A stretch of 64,000 nucleotides of DNA, taken from contig NZ_JBEFDG010000030.1 in the NCBI RefSeq assembly GCF_040137905.1, positions 83,574-147,573 of the forward strand, read 5' to 3'. This document shows, one piece after another, positions 53,620 to 61,489 of this stretch. The notes under the pieces were generated by a model that worked only from the letters and a program-made list of their open reading frames with translations, was not told the DNA's origin and searched no databases. Position 1 is the stretch's first letter. Every line of letters begins with the position of its first letter. This stretch comes from Corticimicrobacter sp040137905. Lineage in GTDB: Bacteria; Pseudomonadota; Gammaproteobacteria; Burkholderiales; Burkholderiaceae_B. A program made the translations under genes and the position numbers.

Positions 53620-55361
53620 ACGAGAAACGACAGTCGCGACAGCCGCGCTGGGTCAAGACAGGTACGCGCCCCGAACAGGGGCAGGGCCGGCCGACGGAAC
53701 GCAAAAGTCGTCCAGGTGCGCGGCCGGAAACCGGCACACGCGGGCCTGCCGGCGGGCAGCGTGATGGGGTGCGCAAGGAAACATCACGCCAGGATCCAGG
53801 TGCGCGCCGCGCGTCGGGCAGCGCCGGGCGCGGTCGCAGCGAGGGGGAGGGTGCCAACAGTCGCTTTGACCGGGCAGAGCGTGGCGTACGTGCAGATCGC
53901 ACTGAACGCACGGATCGTGCAGAACGTACCGAACGCGCAGATCGCAGAGAGCGGCCTGTACGCTCCGAACGACCTGAACGCGTCGGTCGTGTGGCGCGTC
54001 CTGATCGTCAGGATTCCGGCGCGCGTCGCGAGTTGGGCAGCCGCCCTGACAACCGTCGACGCTTCGAGGTCGCCGAGGCGGCACCGCGTGGTGGCCGTGT
54101 TGGCATTCGCCTCGAGCAACTGCGCCAGGTACTCGATCTGGTGCTGAACTGGCAGCAGCCCGCCGATGTGGCGCTGTCCCGCTGGTTCAAGGAAAATGCC
54201 CGTCTGGGCAGCCGCGACCGGGGTGAACTGGCCGAGGGCCTGTACGACACTTTGCGTCATCTGCGACGTTACCGCCAGATGGCGACAAGTGGCCATGGCA
54301 CGGCGACGCGCCGCCTGGCGATCCTGGGGCTGTCGGCTACGCTGGGGGCCGCTGCGCTCGAAGAGGCGCTGGAGATGGATGAGCGCGCCTGGCTCGAGCA
54401 TGTCGGTCGCATTGATCCTCAAAGCCAGTCGAGGGCGGTGCGGCACAGCCTGCCCGACTGGCTGGACGAGAAGATCGGTGCGCTGGCCGAGCCCGAGGCA
54501 CTGGCCCAGGCGCTCAACCAGCCTGCGCCGCTCGACCTGCGCGTCAATCCGCTCAAGGCCGAGCGCGACGCCATGATGACGGTGCTGCAGGCCCAGCTGG
54601 GCGAGCTGTCGGACAAGCTGACGGCGACACCGTACTCTCCCTGGGGCATGCGGCTGGATATGCATTTGCCGCTCAATCGCTGGAGCCAGTTCACGGACGG
54701 GCAGATCGAGGTGCAGGACGAAGGCAGCCAATTGCTGGCCCTGATGGTCGGTCCCAAGCGGCAGGAAACCGTGGTTGATTTTTGTGCCGGTGCCGGTGGC
54801 AAGACATTGCTGCTGGGTGCGCTGATGCGTTCCACGGGGCGGCTGTATGCCATGGATGTGTCGGCTGCGCGGCTGGCCAATGCCAAGCCGAGACTGGCCC
54901 GCAGCGGACTGTCGAATGTGATTCCGATCGCCCTGAGCAGCGAAAATGATACCCGCGTGAAGCGCCTGTCAGGCAAGGCGCATCGGGTGCTGGTCGATGC
55001 ACCCTGCAGCGGTACGGGTACGCTGCGCCGCAATCCTGACCTGAAATGGCGCCAGACGCCGGAAAGCCTGGCCGCGCTGGTGGAGATACAGGCACGCATT
55101 CTCAATTCGGCAGCGCGTTGCGTGGCACCGGGCGGCAGGCTCGTATACGCCACCTGCAGCATTCTGCCGGACGAGAACGAAGCCCAGATCGAAGCATTCC
55201 TGGCACAGCATCCGGATTTTGAATTGCTTGACGCACGGGAAGTGCTGGGAGATCGGGTGCCTGCGCTGGTGCTGGACGGCCCCTATCTCAGCCTGAGGTC
55301 GGATGTGCATGGCACGGATGGCTTCTTTGCAGCGGCATTGCAGAGGAAGGCAACTGGCTGA
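53616..55361 (+). CDS. RsmB/NOP family SAM-dependent RNA methyltransferase with Arg/Glu/Asp-rich N-terminus
   Basis: 581 residues. The first 165 residues are low-complexity, Arg/Gly/Glu-rich, with a period-three R-x-D/E repeat at 92-113. An RsmB-like N-terminal helical domain (about 170-300) and a Rossmann methyltransferase domain follow: FCAGAGGKTLLLGALM (SAM motif I), the catalytic cysteine in VDAPCSGTGTLRRNPDLKW and the second cysteine in YATCSILPDENE, the two-cysteine chemistry of m5C methyltransferases. It lacks a NusB-like domain, so it is a paralogue of E. coli RsmB (target not certain). Coupled to purN. Its last 74 bases overlap the convergent LysR gene. Confidence 0.9.
   Translation: MNEKRQSRQPRWVKTGTRPEQGQGRPTERKSRPGARPETGTRGPAGGQRDGVRKETSRQDPGARRASGSAGRGRSEGEGANSRFDRAERGVRADRTERTDRAERTERADRRERPVRSERPERVGRVARPDRQDSGARRELGSRPDNRRRFEVAEAAPRGGRVGIRLEQLRQVLDLVLNWQQPADVALSRWFKENARLGSRDRGELAEGLYDTLRHLRRYRQMATSGHGTATRRLAILGLSATLGAAALEEALEMDERAWLEHVGRIDPQSQSRAVRHSLPDWLDEKIGALAEPEALAQALNQPAPLDLRVNPLKAERDAMMTVLQAQLGELSDKLTATPYSPWGMRLDMHLPLNRWSQFTDGQIEVQDEGSQLLALMVGPKRQETVVDFCAGAGGKTLLLGALMRSTGRLYAMDVSAARLANAKPRLARSGLSNVIPIALSSENDTRVKRLSGKAHRVLVDAPCSGTGTLRRNPDLKWRQTPESLAALVEIQARILNSAARCVAPGGRLVYATCSILPDENEAQIEAFLAQHPDFELLDAREVLGDRVPALVLDGPYLSLRSDVHGTDGFFAAALQRKATG
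53889..53954 (+). repeat. Degenerate 9-base tandem repeat coding for R-x-D/E triplets
   Basis: Seven successive codon triplets of the form CGN-(G/A)CN-GA(T/A) encode R-A-D, R-T-E, R-T-D, R-A-E, R-T-E, R-A-D, R-R-E inside the disordered N-terminus of the methyltransferase. The repeat is degenerate at third positions. Confidence 0.7.
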
Positions 55362-56253
55362 GGGGCTCCTCAGGAAATACGTGCTCGCACAGGAAATCCA
55401 CCAGGGCCCGCACTTTCGGTGATGGGTGCCTGCTGGCCGGCCACAGTACATGGAAAACACCCGTGCGCTCCACGTAGTCGGTCAGAACAGACTCCAGGCG
55501 GCCATCGGCCAGTGCTTCGCGAATGGAAAAGTCCGGCAGGTAGGCAATCCCCAGCCCTTGCAGCGCGAAGCACACACGCGTCTCGATGTTGTTGCAGATC
55601 ATCGACGTGGGGAGCTGCAGCGGTGGCTCGCCCGGCGCAAGGCGCAGTGCCCAATGTTCCAGTTTGCCACTGTAGCCTGAGCGGTAGTGCAGGCAGCGGT
55701 GCTGCAGCAGATCGGCGGGCACTTGCGGCCTGCCATGTCGCTCAAGGTAATCCGGGGAAGCGACCAGCAAAGAACGGAATGTACCCAGTCGGCGCGCCGT
55801 CAGGCGGGAGTCGGCGGGTTCGCCCGTGCGTACGACGGCATCGAAGCCATCCTGGATCACATCGACCATCTGGTCGGTAAAGTCCAGATCCAGCTCGATG
55901 TCGGGATAGGTACGCATGAATTCGCCCAGTACCGGCAGGACCAGTGTGCTGACCAGTGGCAGGCTGATTCGCAGGCGTCCGCGCGGAGCGTTGCTGGCCT
56001 GTGACAGTTCCTGCTCTGCGGCTTCGATCTCAGCCAGGATGCGTCGACTGCGTTCCAGGAACAGTGTGCCCTCAGCCGTCAGCGTGATACTGCGCGTGCT
56101 GCGATGGAACAGGCGTACCCCGAGTTTTTCCTCAAGTCGCGCCACGCTCTTGCCGATGGCCGAGGCCGACACGCCCAGCAGCCGGCCGGCCGCGACGAAG
56201 CTGCGCGTTTCGGCGACCTGCACGAACACTGTGAAGCCATTCAAACTGTCCAT
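55288..56253 (-). CDS. LysR-family transcriptional regulator
   Basis: 321 residues from the ATG at 56253 (MDSLNGFTVFVQVAETRSFVAAG). Winged helix-turn-helix at about 16-60 (RLLGVSASAIGKSVARLEEKLGVRLFHRSTRSITLT) followed by the two-lobed effector domain beginning RLRISLPLVSTLVLPVLGEF. It is of the subgroup that often sits divergently to efflux genes. The final 25 residues or so overlap the end of the convergent methyltransferase and look non-conserved. Divergent from the serine hydrolase/MFS pair, which it probably controls. A dyad GTTCC-N9-GGAAC lies 26 bases upstream of its start. Confidence 0.93.
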   Translation of the reverse strand: MDSLNGFTVFVQVAETRSFVAAGRLLGVSASAIGKSVARLEEKLGVRLFHRSTRSITLTAEGTLFLERSRRILAEIEAAEQELSQASNAPRGRLRISLPLVSTLVLPVLGEFMRTYPDIELDLDFTDQMVDVIQDGFDAVVRTGEPADSRLTARRLGTFRSLLVASPDYLERHGRPQVPADLLQHRCLHYRSGYSGKLEHWALRLAPGEPPLQLPTSMICNNIETRVCFALQGLGIAYLPDFSIREALADGRLESVLTDYVERTGVFHVLWPASRHPSPKVRALVDFLCEHVFPEEPLSQLPSSAMPLQRSHPCHAHPTSG

Positions 56254-56278
56254 ATCACCCTCCAATTGCGGAAGTTAT

Positions 56279-56297
56279 GTTCCGTATAAATAGGAAC
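56279..56297. promoter_or_regulatory. Candidate LysR operator GTTCC-N9-GGAAC
   Basis: A 5-base inverted repeat around GTATAAATA between the divergent LysR and serine hydrolase genes. It fits the T-N11-A rule for LysR sites and overlaps an AT-rich stretch likely to hold the regulator's -10. Confidence 0.45.
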
Positions 56298-56384
56298 TGT
56301 AGCCTGCTTTTTCTTTAATGATGGGTTTTCTATCGTAACGGCATCGCCAATCAAATAACCGATCAAGTCGAGGACGTTGCCGTG

Positions 56385-57575
56385 ATGACCCCCATTTCTT
56401 TCCTGAACCCAGGTGTGCCGCCAGCCCATCTTCCCGCCCGTCTTCGGTCTGTTATCCAGCAGGCACTGGACGAACGGCGATTGGTCGGTGCTGTCGTGCT
56501 CGTGGCGCGCGATGGCGAGTTGATCCATCAGCAGGCTGCCGGATGGGCAGATCGTGAGCATGCGCATCCGATGACGCTTGACACGATCTTCCGGCTGGCC
56601 TCGGTCAGCAAGCCCATCGTGTCGGTTGCGGCACTGGTATTGGTGGCGCAGGAACGACTTGCGCTGGATGACGATATTGCGCGCTGGCTGCCCGAATTCC
56701 AACCCCGACTGGGCGATGGCTCGCCAGCACGGATTACCGTGCGCCACTTGCTCAGCCACACCGCAGGTCTGGGCTATCGCTTTTTCGAGGCAGATGCACA
56801 AGGGCCCTATGCGCAGGCAGGCGTGTCGGATGGCATGGACGCGTCAGGCATTACTCTGGACGAAAACCTGCGTCGTATCGCCAGCGTGCCGCTGCTGTAC
56901 CCGCCAGGTGCAGGCTGGGGCTATTCGCTGGCGACCGATGTGCTGGGTGCCCTGATTGCGCGCGTCCACGGTACGCCGCTGGACGAAGCGATACGCCAAC
57001 TGGTGACTGGCCCGCTGAGCATGACGGATACCGGCTTCATCGCGCATGACCTTCAGCGCGTAGCGACAGCCTATGTGAATGATGCTCCGGAGCCACACCG
57101 ACTGGCCGAGCGTGAAACAATCTCTGCTTTCGAGGGGGCAGTCGGCATTTCCTACAGCCCTGCGCGTATCTTCGATGCGGCTGCCTTTCCTTCTGGCGGC
57201 GCGGGCATGGCAGGCACGGCCGCTGATTTGCTGCGCTTGCTGGAAAGCCTGCGCCAGTGGGGTGGCACGTTGCTGTCCGACGAACTGATCGAGGAGATGG
57301 GGCGTGATCAGACCCCGGGTCTTGAGCTGCCCAATGCGCCGGGTTTCGGCTTCGGCCTGGGCTGGTCAGTGCTGCGCGATCCGCAGCGTGCCGCATCGCC
57401 GGAATCGCCAGGCACCTGGCGCTGGGGTGGTGCCTATGGTCATGCCTGGTTCGTGGATCGGACCCAGGGCCTGAGTGTAGTGGCCTTCACCAACACGCTG
57501 TACGAGGGTATGTCTGGTCGTTTTGTCACGGATCTGCGCGATGCCGTCTATGGTGTGCAGGGGGCGACTCGATGA
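56385..57575 (+). CDS. Serine hydrolase, class C beta-lactamase/esterase family
   Basis: 396 residues from the ATG at 56385; a GTG immediately before it is also usable, with GAGGA 7-10 bases upstream. Beta-lactamase-fold: nucleophile motif S-V-S-K at 73-76 (LASVSKPIVSVAA), the Tyr motif Y-S-L in GAGWGYSLATDVLG near 180, and a C-terminal GGAYGHAW segment in the place of the K-T-G box. The latter marks EstB-like esterases rather than true beta-lactamases. No signal peptide, so cytosolic. Coupled to the MFS gene (ATGA) and probably controlled by the divergent LysR protein. Confidence 0.9.
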   Translation: MTPISFLNPGVPPAHLPARLRSVIQQALDERRLVGAVVLVARDGELIHQQAAGWADREHAHPMTLDTIFRLASVSKPIVSVAALVLVAQERLALDDDIARWLPEFQPRLGDGSPARITVRHLLSHTAGLGYRFFEADAQGPYAQAGVSDGMDASGITLDENLRRIASVPLLYPPGAGWGYSLATDVLGALIARVHGTPLDEAIRQLVTGPLSMTDTGFIAHDLQRVATAYVNDAPEPHRLAERETISAFEGAVGISYSPARIFDAAAFPSGGAGMAGTAADLLRLLESLRQWGGTLLSDELIEEMGRDQTPGLELPNAPGFGFGLGWSVLRDPQRAASPESPGTWRWGGAYGHAWFVDRTQGLSVVAFTNTLYEGMSGRFVTDLRDAVYGVQGATR

Positions 57576-58738
57576 AAACTCAGGCACGAGACCGCTTGCC
57601 GCTTGCATCGCTGCTGGCGCTGGCCACGGCTGCATTCATCACTATCCTGACCGAGGCCCTGCCGGCAGGGCTGTTGCCGCAGATGGCGCAGGACCTGGCC
57701 GTATCCGAGGCATGGGTCGGGCAGGCCGTCACCCTCTATGCCCTTGGCTCGCTGGTCGCGGCCATCCCGCTGACAACTGCCACGCAGGGCGTGCGTCGTC
57801 GTCCGTTGCTGCTGGCAGCCATTGCGGGCTTTGTGATGGCCAATACCGTGACAACGGTTTCCGGCAGCTATGCCGTGACGATGGTGGCGCGCTTTCTCGC
57901 CGGTGTGTCGGCGGGGTTGCTGTGGGCACTGCTGGCGGGTTATGCCGCACGCATGGTGCCTGATCATTTGAAGGGCAGGGCGATTGCCATTGCCATGGTC
58001 GGTACCCCTTTGGCACTGTCGCTGGGTGTGCCCGCAGGGACGTTCCTGGGCAATCTGGTGGGTTGGCGGATGTGCTTTGGCATGATGAGCATGCTGGCTC
58101 TGGTGCTGATGGCGTGGGTACGCATTCAGGTGCCTGATTTTGCCGGACAGGCCGCGGGCAAGCGTTTGCCGCTCGGGCGTGTATTCACCATGCCGGGAAT
58201 TCGACCGGTGCTCTTTGTGGTATTGGCCTTTGTGCTGGCACACAATATTCTTTATACCTATATTGCGCCCTTTCTGGCAGCAGCAGGCATGGGTAAGCGC
58301 ACGGATCTGGTGCTGCTGGTGTTTGGCATGGCATCCCTGCTGGGCATCGGGATCATCGGTGTGTTGATCGACCGACATCTGCGCATGCTGATATTGGTCA
58401 GCACGATGCTGTTCGGCCTGTCGGCATTGCTGCTCGGCATCGCGACCAATGCTGTAGCCGTCTATGCCGCTGTGGCTATCTGGGGGCTGGCGTTTGGTGG
58501 TGCTGCAACGCTGTTTCAGACGGCCATTGCAAGGACTGCGGCAGAGGCCGCCGATGTGGCGCAGTCCATGCTGGTCACGGCCTGGAATATGGCGATTGCC
58601 GGTGGTGGAATGATTGGCGGCGTGTTGTTGGATCGCCTGGGCGTTGTGGCGTTTTCACCCGTGCTGATGTTGTTGCTGGCTGTTACCCTTGCCGTGGTGT
58701 GGGTCTCAGGACGACAGGGCTTTTCAAGCCTGGCGTGA
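57572..58738 (+). CDS. MFS transporter, drug:H+ antiporter-like
   Basis: 388 residues and twelve predicted membrane segments. The motif at the second-third helix loop is replaced by LTTATQGVRRRPLLLAAIAGF, and helix 5 has the GTPLALSLGVPAGTFLG antiporter motif, as in arabinose/drug efflux (AraJ/YdhP-type) permeases. Exports small molecules from the cytosol at the expense of the proton gradient; substrate unknown. Overlaps the serine hydrolase gene, so the two products are made together. Ends at a strong bidirectional terminator. Confidence 0.92.
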   Translation: MKTQARDRLPLASLLALATAAFITILTEALPAGLLPQMAQDLAVSEAWVGQAVTLYALGSLVAAIPLTTATQGVRRRPLLLAAIAGFVMANTVTTVSGSYAVTMVARFLAGVSAGLLWALLAGYAARMVPDHLKGRAIAIAMVGTPLALSLGVPAGTFLGNLVGWRMCFGMMSMLALVLMAWVRIQVPDFAGQAAGKRLPLGRVFTMPGIRPVLFVVLAFVLAHNILYTYIAPFLAAAGMGKRTDLVLLVFGMASLLGIGIIGVLIDRHLRMLILVSTMLFGLSALLLGIATNAVAVYAAVAIWGLAFGGAATLFQTAIARTAAEAADVAQSMLVTAWNMAIAGGGMIGGVLLDRLGVVAFSPVLMLLLAVTLAVVWVSGRQGFSSLA

Positions 58739-58756
58739 TACCAGAACGCAGACGAT

Positions 58757-58795
58757 AAAAACGCTGCTATCTCAGTCGAAAACAGCAGCGTTTTT
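58757..58795. terminator. Bidirectional rho-independent terminator
   Basis: Perfect 12-base stem AAAAACGCTGCT / AGCAGCGTTTTT with a 15-base loop. It serves the MFS gene on the plus strand and serA on the minus strand. Confidence 0.88.
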
Positions 58796-58862
58796 CAGCG
58801 AGGCAGGCGGTACGCAGCGGTGCCTGGCAGCACAGCAACATGCTGCCAGAAATATCAGCGCC

Positions 58863-60092
<1,230 letters not shown>

Positions 60093-60137
60093 GTCTGGCG
60101 TGTGCCCGGGAAAGAGGGGTTGAAAAGTAACCGAACC

Positions 60138-60143
60138 ATTATA
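60138..60143 (-). promoter_or_regulatory. Consensus -10 of the serA promoter
   Basis: A perfect TATAAT on the minus strand, 46 bases before the serA start codon. No convincing -35 lies 16-18 bases upstream, so an activator may be needed. Confidence 0.45.
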
Positions 60144-60286
60144 TGCCTGCCTTTGGGGTGTTGCTTTTACTAGCACATAAACCTGAATAGCACAAAACTT
60201 TTCTGCCATACGGCTGTCATATCTCAAGCGGCTGGATTAAACTCCGGCTATCTGGTTTTTATTTTCAATGAGGTCCGACACGCCAT

Positions 60287-61489
60287 ATGGATTACATCCT
60301 CGCGTTTCTCTCCAACGGCCTGACTGACGCCTCCTGGTGGCAGATCGTCGTGTTCACTCTGGTGGTGACTCACATCACTATTGCAGCCGTCACGATCTAC
60401 CTGCATCGCTGCCAGGCACACCGTGGCCTTGACCTGCATCCGGCCGTGGCGCATTTTTTCCGCTTCTGGCTGTGGCTGACCACCGGCATGGTCACCAAGC
60501 AGTGGGTGGCCATCCACCGCAAGCACCATGCCCGCTGCGAGCGCGACGGTGACCCACATTCACCCATGGTCTACGGGATCTGGCGTGTGCTGTTCCGCGG
60601 GGCCGAGCTCTACCGTGACGAATCCAATAATCGAGAAACTCTCGACAAGTTCGGCAAGGGCACGCCTGATGACTGGATGGAGCGCAATGTCTATTCGCGC
60701 TACAGCGCGCGCGGCATCATGCTGATGATGCTGATCGACGTATTGCTGTTCGGCGCGGTCGGATTGACCGTCTGGGCCGTGCAGATGGCCTGGATTCCCT
60801 TCTGGGCAGCTGGCGTGGTCAATGGCCTGGGCCATTTCTGGGGCTATCGCAATTTTGCCAGCCCGGACACCAGCACCAACATCAGTCCCTGGGGCATCAT
60901 CATCGGTGGCGAAGAGCTGCACAACAACCACCACGCCCATGCCTCGTCGGCCAAGTTTTCCAGCAAGTGGTACGAGTTCGACGTAGGCTGGGTCTATATC
61001 AGCTTCATGCGCATGCTGGGGCTGGCCACGGTCAAGAAGGTCGCACCCAAGCTGAAGCTGGGCGAGGACCAGGGTTCGATCAGCCTGGATACGTTGCAAG
61101 GCGTGATCACGCACCGCTATGAGATCATGGCGCGCTATGCCGACATGCTCAAGAAGGCCGGCAGCCAGGAACTGACCCGTCTGCAGGCCAAGGCTTCGGG
61201 TGCCAATCTGGCGTTGTTCCGCAAGGCGCGCCGTGCGTTGCACAAGAGTGAGGATGATGCTTCGCTCAAGCCCGAGCATCGCGCCCAGCTTGATGAAGTG
61301 CTGAGCAGCAACCAGAAGCTGTCCACCATGGTGCAGATGCGCCGCGAACTGTCCCGTCTCTGGGAAAGCTCGAGCGCCAGCAGCGAGCAGTTGCTGGCTG
61401 ATCTTCAGGCGTGGTGCCAGCGTGCCCAGCAAAGTGGCATTGCCCAACTCGATGAATTTGCCCAGCGCCTGCGCCGTTACGCAGCATGA
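60287..61489 (+). CDS. Membrane fatty acid (acyl-CoA) desaturase with transposase-like C-terminal extension
   Basis: 400 residues. Residues 1-255 are a membrane di-iron desaturase: histidine boxes HRCQAHR (40-46), HRKHHAR (77-83) and HNNHH (212-216), plus HFWGYRN near 183, and four membrane segments (about 20-38, 53-70, 143-165, 167-185). It introduces a double bond into acyl chains in the inner membrane. Residues about 260-400 are soluble and helical and do not belong to the desaturase fold. The stretch from about 309, with LFRKARRALHK, LSRLWESSSASSEQLL, LQAWCQRAQQSGIAQLDEF and a closing AQRLRRY, follows the pattern of the C-terminus of ISL3-family transposases. Stop overlaps uvrD (ATGA). 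Confidence 0.92.
   Translation: MDYILAFLSNGLTDASWWQIVVFTLVVTHITIAAVTIYLHRCQAHRGLDLHPAVAHFFRFWLWLTTGMVTKQWVAIHRKHHARCERDGDPHSPMVYGIWRVLFRGAELYRDESNNRETLDKFGKGTPDDWMERNVYSRYSARGIMLMMLIDVLLFGAVGLTVWAVQMAWIPFWAAGVVNGLGHFWGYRNFASPDTSTNISPWGIIIGGEELHNNHHAHASSAKFSSKWYEFDVGWVYISFMRMLGLATVKKVAPKLKLGEDQGSISLDTLQGVITHRYEIMARYADMLKKAGSQELTRLQAKASGANLALFRKARRALHKSEDDASLKPEHRAQLDEVLSSNQKLSTMVQMRRELSRLWESSSASSEQLLADLQAWCQRAQQSGIAQLDEFAQRLRRYAA

Noticed and set aside
60287..61489. Insertion sequence inside or next to the desaturase gene
   Set aside because: No terminal inverted repeats, target duplication or transposase catalytic region; only the C-terminal pattern is transposase-like.
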